A stretch of 64,000 nt of DNA, from assembly GCF_900564155.1 (NCBI RefSeq), contig NZ_LS999839.1, positions 5,391,097-5,455,096 on the forward strand, written 5' to 3'. Positions 52,762 to 61,818 of this stretch are shown here, one piece after another. This DNA comes from Pedobacter schmidteae. GTDB lineage: Bacteria > Bacteroidota > Bacteroidia > Sphingobacteriales > Sphingobacteriaceae. Both the position numbers and the translations under genes were made by a program. Below the pieces are notes generated by a model. That model did not search any database. It was not told where the DNA came from and saw only the letters and a list, made by a program, of their open reading frames with translations. Each line of letters begins with the position of its first letter. Within the stretch, counting starts at the first letter, position 1.

Positions 52762-53550
52762 TTAGCTTTGCAACACTTTAGTAGCACAGATTTTATGATA
52801 GGCGCCATCCCAAAGTTCAATCCGTTTTTCAAGAGATGCAATTGTTGCACGCTCAGCAGCTTTCCAATAAGATTCGTTCTCTGCACAAAGTTCGGCAGTC
52901 ATGGCCAATGCAAGATAGCTGTGATGATCCCCATCAACTTCAATATGGCGATCAAGATAATATTTAAAAAAAGACAATTGATCAGGAAATTTCTGGTTCA
53001 AATCTGCCACAATGGTCATAAACATATTTGGGATCAGATCTTCCCTTCCAAAAGTGAAGGTGCTCGCTTGCAAATGGGCCGCTCCGCTATGGATAATTTT
53101 AAAGGTATAGTCTACAAAATTCCTTGCTTCAAATGGAGTGCCGGCAGCTTTATATGCGGCTTCAAAATTTCCTGTAGCTTTTAATGTTTCGGTAAATAAA
53201 TTGATCTCATCTACATTTGCGCCGCATTGTTGCATGGCATCCAGGTACATCTCAAAATGGCTCTTTTTATCGCCATGTAGGTCTATATCAGATTCCTCCC
53301 CGGCAACTATCTCGTTAATTAAAGCCCTGGTCGTACCAGATCCTACAGGAAACCAAGGGATATTGGTACAAGTCAGGTTAATCTGTAAAGCCTTTAATAA
53401 GGACATAAAATCCCATACCGCATAAACATGGTATTCCATAAAAATCCGCAGATCTTCCAGATTTTCTATTACTGCATAAACTTTATGATTGATAATCTGC
53501 TCCCTGAGTGGCGTTATAGCTGTCTGAATGTTTTCCAATGCGCTCTTCAT
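52762..53550 (-). CDS. DUF3050 haem-oxygenase-like protein
   Basis: 262 residues, all-helical. MEYHVYAVWDFMSLLKALQ, LHGDKKSHFEMYLDAM, FTFGREDLIPNMF and DRHIEVDGDHHSYLALAM are the conserved blocks of DUF3050, a branch of the haem-oxygenase-like superfamily. The Glu/His/Asp-rich blocks could bind two irons as in the di-iron oxidases of that superfamily. Reaction unknown. A TATATTTG -7 box on the minus strand (53572-53579) lies 22 bases before the ATG. A decarboxylase gene is the next gene, divergent. Confidence 0.87.
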   Translation of the reverse strand: MKSALENIQTAITPLREQIINHKVYAVIENLEDLRIFMEYHVYAVWDFMSLLKALQINLTCTNIPWFPVGSGTTRALINEIVAGEESDIDLHGDKKSHFEMYLDAMQQCGANVDEINLFTETLKATGNFEAAYKAAGTPFEARNFVDYTFKIIHSGAAHLQASTFTFGREDLIPNMFMTIVADLNQKFPDQLSFFKYYLDRHIEVDGDHHSYLALAMTAELCAENESYWKAAERATIASLEKRIELWDGAYHKICATKVLQS

Positions 53551-53583
53551 TTCTTCCCTTTAATTTGGGGGCAAATATAAGGG

Positions 53584-53681
53584 GAAAACTTGGTTGACTC
53601 CTCTGCGGCTGGAATAATTTTTTTCTTCTTTAACAGAAGAAAAAAAAGAATCCTAGGCCGCTTCGGAGCAACCAAGTTTTC
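53584..53681. repeat. 100-nt hairpin element, copy 2
   Basis: Outer arm GAAAACTTGGTTG pairs with CAACCAAGTTTTC; inner parts match copy 1 (52222) almost base for base, including the GCGGC/GCCGC stem and the T/A-rich terminal stem. It lies directly upstream of the DUF3050 promoter box. Confidence 0.75.
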
Positions 53682-53958
53682 TGGGAAGCAACAGGTGAAA
53701 TTGCGGGGACAGGACCAGCTGACCCGAGATACACCCCAGGCAACAAAATTTTCCGGGAAGCAACAGATGAAACTACAGAGGCAGGAATAGAACAACAGCT
53801 TAAGCAATCCATTAAAGACAATTGACACTATCAGTTAATCCAGGAGCCGCTCCCAACAATCAAATTTTCTGGGAAGCAACAGATGAAATTGCGGGGACAG
53901 GACCAGCTGACCCGAGATACTCCCCAGGCAACAAAATTTTCCGGGAAGCAGCAAAGGA
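53676..53958. repeat. Duplicated 90-bp non-coding block
   Basis: The stretch beginning TTTTCTGGGAAGCAACAG occurs at about 53677 and 53866 (189 bases apart), each followed by GCGGGGACAGGACCAGCTGA and, about 72 bases on, a related TTTTCCGGGAAGC (53749, 53937). So there are two near-identical blocks of about 90 bases. No open frame is preserved. From 53959 to the hdc2 promoter there is nothing more I can name except a GGGCTTGCCC hairpin near 54007. Confidence 0.75.
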
Positions 53959-54109
53959 GATTGTAGGGACAGGATTAAAAACCGCAAAATTTCATTAGGA
54001 GGAGCGGGCTTGCCCGGGACGACAATCAGACTATAATTTCAAATAAAAGAACAAAACGATATAATATTCTAAATTCATAATAATTATTAATATTTTATTT
54101 CACTAAGTG

Positions 54110-54117
54110 TAATTTTG
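54110..54117 (+). promoter_or_regulatory. TAATTTTG -7 element of hdc copy 2
   Basis: An exact TAnnTTTG box 22 bases before the ATG at 54139. The TTG inside it is in frame and would give a false longer start. Confidence 0.55.
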
Positions 54118-54138
54118 CTGGACAAAACTTATCAAACA

Positions 54139-55278
54139 ATGAGCATAAATTCCTTATCATCAGGCGAAAACAAAATACTGGAGCAATTACTGGAAGAAGT
54201 AAAACTAAACACCGGATTTTTCATGGGTTATCCGGTATCTAAAGATTTCAATTATACCGATTTGATGCCCTTTCTGGACTATCCTATGAACAATCTGGGC
54301 GATCCTTTTGTTCCCTCAACCTATGCGGTTGGCTCACGGGAAATTGAAAAGGAGGTGGTTGCGTTTTTTGCCGAATTGTTCAGGGCTCGGGCCGATGATT
54401 GGTGGGGCTATGTCACCAATGGTGGTTCCGAAGGAAATTTGTACGGCTTGTACCTGGCCCGCGAACTTCACCCAAAAGGTATGGTTTACTATTCTGAAGC
54501 AACACATTATAGCGTACAAAAAAACCTGCATCTGTTAAATATGTCCAACATCATCATCAGTACCCAGGAAAATGGAGAAATTGATTATGAGGATCTGGAA
54601 AATACCATCCGGATGAACAGACATATGCCGGTTATCATTATGGCCAATATAGGCACCACCATGACCGAAGCACGCGACGACATCAGCAAAATTAAGCTGA
54701 TCCTGAAAAAGCTGGCCATCAAACATTACTATATCCATGCCGATGGTGCCTTATCGGGGAGCTATAGTGCTTTAATTGAACCCCGGCCGGCATTTGATTT
54801 TGCCGATGGTGCCGACAGCATTGCCATTAGTGGACATAAGTTTATCGGATCGCCTATGCCATGCGGCGTTGTAGTAGCCAAAAAATCAAACCGCGACCGC
54901 ATTGCACGCTCGGTAGCCTACATAGGCAGTATGGACACCACCATATCGGGCTCAAGAAATGGCCACAGCCCTTTGTTTTTATGGTATACGATCAAAAAAC
55001 TCGGCATAGAAGGCCTGAAAAAACGTGCACAGCATTGCCTCGAAACCGCAGCATATGCCGAATTAAAGCTGAAGGAAATCGGCATTCCTGCCTGGCGTAA
55101 TACCAATGCCATCACCGTCAACTTTCCGGAACCCGACATAAAAATCAGACAGAAGTGGCAACTCGCCGCCGAAGGGGGTTGGTCGCACATCATCTGCATG
55201 CCTAACGTTACCAAAAGTCAAATCGACCAGCTGATACAAGAAATCGTGGTATCGCAGACCGAGTTAGCAGCCTCCTAG
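54139..55278 (+). CDS. PLP-dependent decarboxylase, histidine decarboxylase type (copy 2)
   Basis: 379 residues from the ATG at 54139. It has the same motifs as the 40250 gene: YVTNGGSEGNLYGLY, EATHYSVQKN, ANIGTTMTEARDD, HADGALSG, and Lys234 in SGHKFIGSPMPCG. By eye the two proteins are alike along their whole length, with the N-terminus and the central region (IIISTQENGEIDYEDL) diverged. They may differ in substrate. The gene has its own promoter and no regulator beside it. A 170-bp tandem repeat array follows. Confidence 0.85.
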   Translation: MSINSLSSGENKILEQLLEEVKLNTGFFMGYPVSKDFNYTDLMPFLDYPMNNLGDPFVPSTYAVGSREIEKEVVAFFAELFRARADDWWGYVTNGGSEGNLYGLYLARELHPKGMVYYSEATHYSVQKNLHLLNMSNIIISTQENGEIDYEDLENTIRMNRHMPVIIMANIGTTMTEARDDISKIKLILKKLAIKHYYIHADGALSGSYSALIEPRPAFDFADGADSIAISGHKFIGSPMPCGVVVAKKSNRDRIARSVAYIGSMDTTISGSRNGHSPLFLWYTIKKLGIEGLKKRAQHCLETAAYAELKLKEIGIPAWRNTNAITVNFPEPDIKIRQKWQLAAEGGWSHIICMPNVTKSQIDQLIQEIVVSQTELAAS

Positions 55279-55319
55279 AGACGTTTTTTTACGTAAAAAA
55301 CAAAAAAAGACAAAATAAA

Positions 55320-55870
55320 ACAGGGAGGCCTGACTAGCCCCCCTGCTTTAGTAAAAATCACCTTCTCTAAGTATATTTCCTCCAAATAGAGCAAGAAAAA
55401 ACTTCCTTCAAATAATGCTAAAAATAGTCCGCCGGAAGCCTGAAAATGAGGATTAACAAATAAAACATGAACAAATAAAACATGAACAAAACAGGGCGGC
55501 CTAACTAGCCCCCTGCTTTAGTAAAACGCACCTTCTCTAAGTATATTTTCTCCAAATAGAGCAAGAAAAAACTTCCTTCAAATAATGCTAAAAATAGTTC
55601 ACTGGAAGCCTGAAAATGAGGATTAACAAATAAAGTATGAACAAATAAAACATGAACAAAACAGGGCGGCCTGACTAGCCCCCTGCTTTAGTAAAAAGCA
55701 CCTCCTCCAAGTATATTTTCTCCAAATAGAGCAAGAAAAAACTTCCTTCAAATAATGCTAAAAATAGTCCGCCGGAAGCCTGAAAATGAGGATTAACAAA
55801 TAAAGTATGAACAAATAAAACATGAACAAAACAGGGCGGCCTAACTAGCCCCCCTGCTTTAGTAAAAAAT
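55320..55870. repeat. 170-bp tandem repeat array with GC hairpins
   Basis: The motif CAGGGnGGCCT starts at 55321, 55492, 55662 and 55832, giving three full units (171, 170, 170 bases) and the start of a fourth. Each start forms a hairpin CAGGGnGGC / GCC(C)CCCTG. Between hairpins lie CCTTCTCTAAGTATATTT, AATGCTAAAAATAGT and AACAAATAAAACATGAAC. Units are over 90% alike and non-coding. They lie between convergent hdc2 and the RND pump gene. Confidence 0.88.
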
Positions 55871-55898
55871 TACCTTCTCTGACGAGACCTAGGAAAAT

Positions 55899-55919
55899 TT
55901 TGCCCTTCTTCAGGGCAAA
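55899..55919 (-). terminator. Terminator of the RND operon
   Basis: On the minus strand, TTTGCCCT and AGGGCAAA with a five-base loop, followed by ATTTT. It lies 26 bases after the pump stop codon. Confidence 0.75.
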
Positions 55920-55944
55920 GGTTTCCAGTCTCAGAAGAGAACGG

Positions 55945-58900
55945 TCATTTTTTCCCTTTAAACCACGATTTCACTTTCTTCGAATTCCTATCTGCCACTA
56001 AATACATACACGGAACCAACACCAGGGTCAAGAAAGTGGCGAAACTCAACCCAAAGATGATGGTCCATGATAAAGGTCCCCAGAAAGCCACATTATCTCC
56101 ACCAAAGTAAATATGAGGATGAAGTTCTGTAAACATCGTTACGAAATCTATATTCAACCCAACAGCCAGAGGGATCAGGCCCAGCATGGTTGCAGTGGCG
56201 GTCAGCAATACCGGCGTCATCCGGGTGCGTCCGGCCTCAATAACTGCATCCCGCACCTCCATACCCTGGCTTACCATCAGATCAGCAAATTCCACCAGTA
56301 AAATACCATTACGTACCACTATACCCGCAAGTGCAACAATACCAAGCCCCGTCATTACAATCGAAAGCTCCATCCTAAATATGGTAACGCCCAGCAATAC
56401 ACCAATGATACTAAATAGAATCTCGCTCAATATCACCACAGGCTTGCTGATGGAATTGAATTGCAGTACAAGAATAATCAGGATGATAAACAAAGCACTT
56501 ACCAGGGCTGTTCCCAGGAAAGCAGCAGTTTCCATTTGTTCTTCCTGCTCTCCCGCCATCTTAATTTCAACCCCATCAGGCGCTTTAAATTCATTGATTT
56601 CGGTCTGAATACTCGCCACCACTTCATTGGGGTTATAATCAGATAGCACATTGGACGACAAAATGATAATCCTTTTTTGCTGCTTACGCTTAATACCACC
56701 ATAGGTATTGATATAATCAATATTCGCAAAAGAAGAAATCGGCACCTGCCTGATGATCCCGTTCATTCCCATATCGCGATAGGTAATTTTCATATTACGT
56801 AAAGCTTCAAGGTTGTTCCGCTGATCTTCCTTAGCACGTACATTGATCTCATAGTCGTCATTTACATCTCTGAATTTTGAAAAATCGTAGCCAAAAAGTG
56901 CTATTCTTAACGCGGTTCCAACATCCTCGGTAGCAATCCCTTCACGGTTGGCCCGCTCACGGTCGATGTCAAAAATAATTTCGGGTTTATTGTTCTGAAA
57001 ATCAGATTTCAGTTCCTCTACCCCCGCAATCTGTCTGCTATCTAAAAATTTCTTCAGCCTGTCGGATGTCAGGGCAATAGAATCCAGGTCATCACCGGTA
57101 ATTTCAATACTGATCGGTTTCGCAGTTGGCGGTCCGCCCTGTTCCTGGGCAACACTAATTTCTGCACCCGGAATTCCCTTCACGGCATTACGGATTTTAT
57201 CGAGATAAACCGTAGTACGTTCGCCGGTACGTTTACCAAAAGGCACAAAAGCCACGGTAACCTTACCCTTATTGGCATACTCACCCTGATCTTCGCCTTG
57301 CGGATCGGTTACCCCTACAGTAACATTGGAAATGATTGAGGATACATCCGGATTGTTACGGCCCACCACTTGTGTCACTTTCTGTTCTACCTTGTCAATT
57401 ATTTTACTGGTATATGCCTGATCGGTACCCACCGGCAGTTCCAGGTATACATATACAAAGTTAGGATCTGCTGTTGGGAAAAACACTACTCGTGGTGGCA
57501 CCACACTCACCAGAATCAGGGTAAAGAAGAACAAAGCCACCGTACTCCATATCATGGTCCTTGGACGCTTCAATGCCCAGGTAATTAATCGGTGATAACC
57601 ATCAATCGCTTTTGGCCAGGTCACCGTCTGGAATTTTTTAATCACGCCCATCAGGAAGAAATGGTTCAGCAAATAAAGCAGAGCCATCAGCACCACAAAG
57701 TTGCCGATACCAAAATTGATCAGGTACCCTAACAAAGCCACTATAGCAAAAATCAATACCGTACGCTTCACTGCTTTGTTAAACGTCGGTCTTTGATTTT
57801 CATCGTCATGATGCGGCTTCATAAAATCGACCGCAAAAACCGGATTGATGATATAAGCTACAACCAAAGAGGCCGTTAAGGTAACAATCAGTGTAACCGG
57901 CAGGAAATACATAAACTCACCAATAATCCCCGGCCAGAACAGCAAAGGAAAAAAGGGGGCCAATGTAGTCAGTGTTCCCGAAAGCACGGGTAAAAACACC
58001 TCTCCGGTAGCTGTTTTGGCAGCCTGCACAATGGGCACCTTGCCATTGTCAAATATCCGGTGCGTATTTTCGACCACCACAATTGCATCATCCACCACAA
58101 TACCCAGGCCCAGTAAAAATGAAAACAGCACCATCATGTTCATGGTAAAGTTAAAATCGAATACCCCGCCCAGTACCGGCATAGATAAGAAAGCGATAAA
58201 CATCGATAAGGGAACCGACAAGGCTACAAAAAGCGCATTTGTAACCCCCATAAAAAACATCAGGATCAGGGTAACCAGGATAAAGCCAATCACAATAGTA
58301 TTGATCAGGTCGTGCAGGGTAATCCGCGTCTGATCGCTCTGATCGCCCGTAATTGTGATCTCCAGCTTTTCAGGAATAACTTTTCCTTTCATGTCCTTCA
58401 ACATCGCATTGATTTTATCGGAGACTTCAATCAGGTTCTCGCCACTTCGTTTTCTTACGTTCAGCGTAATTACGTTTTTACCATATAAACGGGCATAACT
58501 CTTTTGTTCTTTAAATGAGTCTTTTACTTCGGCAATATCTTTCAGGTAAACTGAACCTCCGGTGGGTGTTTTGATGATCATATTGCCAATTTCTTCGGCA
58601 TCTTTAAACTCCTTTTTGATGTTCAGAGTCCGTAGCATTCCATCCATTTTTACCGAACCGCCGGATATGGTTTTGTTTTCTTTTTTCACCGCCTGCCCTA
58701 TATCACCGAACGATAAATGTGCAGCTTCCATTTTTCGCAAATCCACATTGATCTGAATTTCGGGCTCAAGCGCCCCCACAATATCAACCCCGGCAATTTC
58801 TTTCAACCCCTCTACCCTGTCCTCAATATCATCGGCATATTCTTTCAGCTTTTTAAGGTCATAATCGCCCGAAATATTGATGTACATAATTGGCAGATCA

Positions 58901-59325
58901 GAAAGGTTGATGTCCATAATTACCGGATCATCAGGCAAGTCCGAGGGCAGATCCGTCTTGGCTTTATCTACCGCATCTTTGATCCTTTGTTTTGCATCTT
59001 TAATATCCACCCCTGTATTAAACTCGGCCGTAATGAACGAAAAATCCTGGAACGAGCTGGAAGTCACCTTTTTTAAACCCAGCGTTCCCCTGATCTCCTT
59101 TTCCAATTGTTTGGTCACCAGGTTTTCCATGTTTGTTGGCGAGGTACCCGGATAAATGGTCTGCACAAAAATCTTTGGAATAACTACTTCCGGAAAATTC
59201 TCTTTGGGCAGGCTATTGTAAGAAAAATAACCGGCTATCACCAGCAAGCAGGTAAACACATAGATGGCCGTTCTGTTGTCTATCGCCCAGCTGGAAGGGC
59301 GAAACTCTTTATTAATATCCTTCAT
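55945..59325 (-). CDS. RND family efflux transporter, inner-membrane pump
   Basis: 1126 residues. The usual twelve membrane helices with two large periplasmic loops. The proton-relay Asp pair lies in GLGIVVDDAIVVVEN (helix 4), which is the AcrB/CusA pattern. The opening VIAGYFSYNSLPKENFPEV is typical of the multidrug/HAE branch. Drives export of drugs or other compounds out of the periplasm with the adaptor and TolC proteins encoded next to it. Substrate is not readable from sequence. Confidence 0.95.
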   Translation of the reverse strand: MKDINKEFRPSSWAIDNRTAIYVFTCLLVIAGYFSYNSLPKENFPEVVIPKIFVQTIYPGTSPTNMENLVTKQLEKEIRGTLGLKKVTSSSFQDFSFITAEFNTGVDIKDAKQRIKDAVDKAKTDLPSDLPDDPVIMDINLSDLPIMYINISGDYDLKKLKEYADDIEDRVEGLKEIAGVDIVGALEPEIQINVDLRKMEAAHLSFGDIGQAVKKENKTISGGSVKMDGMLRTLNIKKEFKDAEEIGNMIIKTPTGGSVYLKDIAEVKDSFKEQKSYARLYGKNVITLNVRKRSGENLIEVSDKINAMLKDMKGKVIPEKLEITITGDQSDQTRITLHDLINTIVIGFILVTLILMFFMGVTNALFVALSVPLSMFIAFLSMPVLGGVFDFNFTMNMMVLFSFLLGLGIVVDDAIVVVENTHRIFDNGKVPIVQAAKTATGEVFLPVLSGTLTTLAPFFPLLFWPGIIGEFMYFLPVTLIVTLTASLVVAYIINPVFAVDFMKPHHDDENQRPTFNKAVKRTVLIFAIVALLGYLINFGIGNFVVLMALLYLLNHFFLMGVIKKFQTVTWPKAIDGYHRLITWALKRPRTMIWSTVALFFFTLILVSVVPPRVVFFPTADPNFVYVYLELPVGTDQAYTSKIIDKVEQKVTQVVGRNNPDVSSIISNVTVGVTDPQGEDQGEYANKGKVTVAFVPFGKRTGERTTVYLDKIRNAVKGIPGAEISVAQEQGGPPTAKPISIEITGDDLDSIALTSDRLKKFLDSRQIAGVEELKSDFQNNKPEIIFDIDRERANREGIATEDVGTALRIALFGYDFSKFRDVNDDYEINVRAKEDQRNNLEALRNMKITYRDMGMNGIIRQVPISSFANIDYINTYGGIKRKQQKRIIILSSNVLSDYNPNEVVASIQTEINEFKAPDGVEIKMAGEQEEQMETAAFLGTALVSALFIILIILVLQFNSISKPVVILSEILFSIIGVLLGVTIFRMELSIVMTGLGIVALAGIVVRNGILLVEFADLMVSQGMEVRDAVIEAGRTRMTPVLLTATATMLGLIPLAVGLNIDFVTMFTELHPHIYFGGDNVAFWGPLSWTIIFGLSFATFLTLVLVPCMYLVADRNSKKVKSWFKGKK

Positions 59326-59348
59326 ATCATTTTTATGAATAATGATTT

Positions 59349-60449
59349 CTATAATTTTACGCTATCGCCGTCATTCAGATCCTGAAAACCGGTAGTGATC
59401 ACCTTATCACCAGCTTTTAAGCCCGACAACACTTCCGATTTACCATCCGAAACCTTACCTGTTTTGATGTCCACTTTTTTAGCCTTCCCGTTTACCGCGG
59501 TAAACACATACTCACTAGTTTCCGACTTCTGTATGGCATTTATCGGAACTACCAGGGCCTTGTCGTTTTTATAGTCAATAATTTTCAATATGGCTACCAT
59601 ATTCGGGCGGTATCTTTTGTTGGATGGCAATTTCACTTCTACATTAAATCCTCTGGAAACCGGATCAATTACCTTGGCCGCAAAAGATATATGTGCCGAA
59701 AGGTTATCCGGTACATCAGGCAAAGAAACCTGAACTTCATCGCCCTGATTTACTTTTCCACCATAATTTTCAGAAACAAGCGCTTTCACCTTCAACCTCT
59801 CTGCGTTTACCACCCTGATGCCTGTTGGACTTCCCGGAGCTACCGATTGTCCCAATTTCATTTCCATCGCATCCACTGTTCCCGATACCGGGCTTTTCAC
59901 TTTATTCATAGCGGCCTGAGATTTTAATCCTGCCAGTTGTTTCTCCAACCCTTCTTTCTGGCTTTTGGCGGTCAGGTATTGCACTTCAGTACCTATTTTT
60001 TGGTCCCACAGGTTTTTCTGACGGTTAAATACCGTTGTGGCCAAATCCAGCTGTGTCTGCATTTGGGCCACACTCTGGCGCAGCACTTTATCATCCAATT
60101 GCGCCAGTACCTGGCCTTTGTTTACCCGCTGGCCCACTTTCACAAATATGGCGGTTACCGTGCCTGGCGATTCGGGCATGATCTCGACATTGTCTTCCGC
60201 ATCAACTTTCCCCTGAACTTCAACATAGCTTCTAAAGTGTGTTTCCGACAGTTCCGAAGCGCTCACATCTTTAAGCGCCTCTGCGGTCTTACTTTGCCCC
60301 ATTTCAGCTTCCAGTTTTTCAATTTTTCCATTTAATTCGGTACGCTGTTTTTTTAACTGTTCCAGTTCTGCCTTTTTATTTTTTGGCTTTTCCGATGAGC
60401 AGGAAGCCAGTAAAAAAACAATTGCCAGGGTATATAGTGGTGTTTTCAT
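59349..60449 (-). CDS. RND periplasmic adaptor (membrane fusion protein)
   Basis: 366 residues. A lipoprotein-type signal (FLLASCSSEKP) is followed by a coiled coil (LEQLKKQRTELNGKIEKLEA), the lipoyl half-motif with GTVTAIFVKVGQRVNKGQVL, a second coiled coil, and a barrel ending in GVKAGDKVI-like LKAGDKVITTG. It connects the pump to the outer-membrane channel. Lies 23 bases upstream of the pump gene. Confidence 0.94.
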   Translation of the reverse strand: MKTPLYTLAIVFLLASCSSEKPKNKKAELEQLKKQRTELNGKIEKLEAEMGQSKTAEALKDVSASELSETHFRSYVEVQGKVDAEDNVEIMPESPGTVTAIFVKVGQRVNKGQVLAQLDDKVLRQSVAQMQTQLDLATTVFNRQKNLWDQKIGTEVQYLTAKSQKEGLEKQLAGLKSQAAMNKVKSPVSGTVDAMEMKLGQSVAPGSPTGIRVVNAERLKVKALVSENYGGKVNQGDEVQVSLPDVPDNLSAHISFAAKVIDPVSRGFNVEVKLPSNKRYRPNMVAILKIIDYKNDKALVVPINAIQKSETSEYVFTAVNGKAKKVDIKTGKVSDGKSEVLSGLKAGDKVITTGFQDLNDGDSVKL

Positions 60450-60471
60450 CGTTGAGTATATTTTTTTGAGG

Positions 60472-61818
60472 TTAATAATTGATTCTTCCGGCAGCCTTAT
60501 CCAGATCTACTTTACTGATCAGCAGGTCGTACAAAGCCTTGATATAATTGTTCTGCGCTTCCTTTAAGGCAGTTTCGGCAGTAGTTACTTCCAGACTTGA
60601 GCCTACGCCCTGTTCATATTTGATGCGGGTAACCCGAAGAATTTCCTCCGAAAGCGTCAGGTTCCGCTGCTGATTTTCGACCGAACGCAGATTACTGATA
60701 TAGATTTTCTGACCGGAGGTGATCTCCCGCGTAATGTTGTTCTTCAAATTCAGCATATCGTTTTCCGATTTTTTTACTTCCAGTTTGGCATTTCGCATCC
60801 TGTAAATACGCTGTCCCCCGCTAATCAGGTTCCATGACAGGGTAACGCCAACTACTGATGTTGGATAATTCTGATCATACAAATCCGAGAAGCTATTCGA
60901 CTGAAAGCTTTTTGTTGCGCTTGCAAAACCTCTTAATGTAGGTAAAAAAGTACTTTTTTGTCTTTTCAGCTCCAGCTCATTTAATTTTTTCTGGGTTTCC
61001 AGCAACGAATATTCAACCCTTCCTTTATAGGCGGCAGTATCTGTCATTACTGTTGCCACCTGTTCGGCCCGTACCTCACTTATCTTGTCGGTAAGTTGAA
61101 GGCCTGCGGTAACCGGCATGCCCATCTGGAATTTGAGGAGGTCTACATTAATGGCAAACAAACGAATTACATTTTCGCGTTCCGTCTCCAGGTTATTCTT
61201 TAACACCTGCAGGCGGTCTACATCAATCTTTTCCGCAAAGCCATTTTTATACATCGCTTCCGTATCATTTAAGGACTTGGTCAGTTTCTGCAAATTGGCG
61301 TCAATCAAGGTCAGCTGCTCTTCGCTTACCAGGGCGCCATAGTAGGCTTTGCTTACCGCCACGGCGGTTTCAATTCTGGTACGCCTGCTGTTGCGGATAG
61401 ACAGTTCCTTATAGGTTTTATTGGCCTGAAGCCCTACAATATAACTACCGTCAAACAACAGTTGATTGAGTTCTATTCCCGCCGAAGAATTGAATTTCAC
61501 GCCAAATTTGACCGGAATCTGTGTACCCGGCTGACCAAAAAATTCTCCCGGAAGCAAACTTGTGGGTACCTTCAGATAGTCCTGAAAGTTAAAGGTGGTA
61601 GACACCTGAGGCAAACCGATACCAATGGTTTCTTTCACCTTATTCCGGGCCATTTCTTCGTCTACCATAGCATTGAGTACGGCCGATTGATGGGTCAAAG
61701 CATAATCAATGGCTGCTTTCAGGCTAAGCCTATAGCTCAGGGAGTCGGCCGGCTGTGCCTTGGCCATAGTTGCCCCTGCCAACAGCAGCACAATGAGGTG
61801 ATAAATTTTATGTTTCAT
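60472..61818 (-). CDS. TolC family outer-membrane channel protein
   Basis: 448 residues from the ATG at 61818 (MKHKIYHLIVLLLAGATMAK); an ATG at 61830 is also in frame. Signal peptide, then two homologous outer-membrane efflux halves of long helices with short strands (EEQLTLIDANLQKLTKSLND, GVGSSLEVTTAETALKEAQN). Forms the outer channel of the RND system. Overlaps the end of the UvrA-like gene by 11 bases. Confidence 0.93.
   Translation of the reverse strand: MKHKIYHLIVLLLAGATMAKAQPADSLSYRLSLKAAIDYALTHQSAVLNAMVDEEMARNKVKETIGIGLPQVSTTFNFQDYLKVPTSLLPGEFFGQPGTQIPVKFGVKFNSSAGIELNQLLFDGSYIVGLQANKTYKELSIRNSRRTRIETAVAVSKAYYGALVSEEQLTLIDANLQKLTKSLNDTEAMYKNGFAEKIDVDRLQVLKNNLETERENVIRLFAINVDLLKFQMGMPVTAGLQLTDKISEVRAEQVATVMTDTAAYKGRVEYSLLETQKKLNELELKRQKSTFLPTLRGFASATKSFQSNSFSDLYDQNYPTSVVGVTLSWNLISGGQRIYRMRNAKLEVKKSENDMLNLKNNITREITSGQKIYISNLRSVENQQRNLTLSEEILRVTRIKYEQGVGSSLEVTTAETALKEAQNNYIKALYDLLISKVDLDKAAGRINY

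Noticed and set aside
52522..53184. 220-residue plus-strand frame across the 70-bp repeats and the DUF3050 gene
   Set aside because: The repeat period is not a multiple of three, and the frame runs antisense to a well-supported DUF3050 gene.
55320..55870. CRISPR array or coding repeat protein
   Set aside because: Units repeat along their full length of 170 bp, without spacers, and carry stops in all frames.
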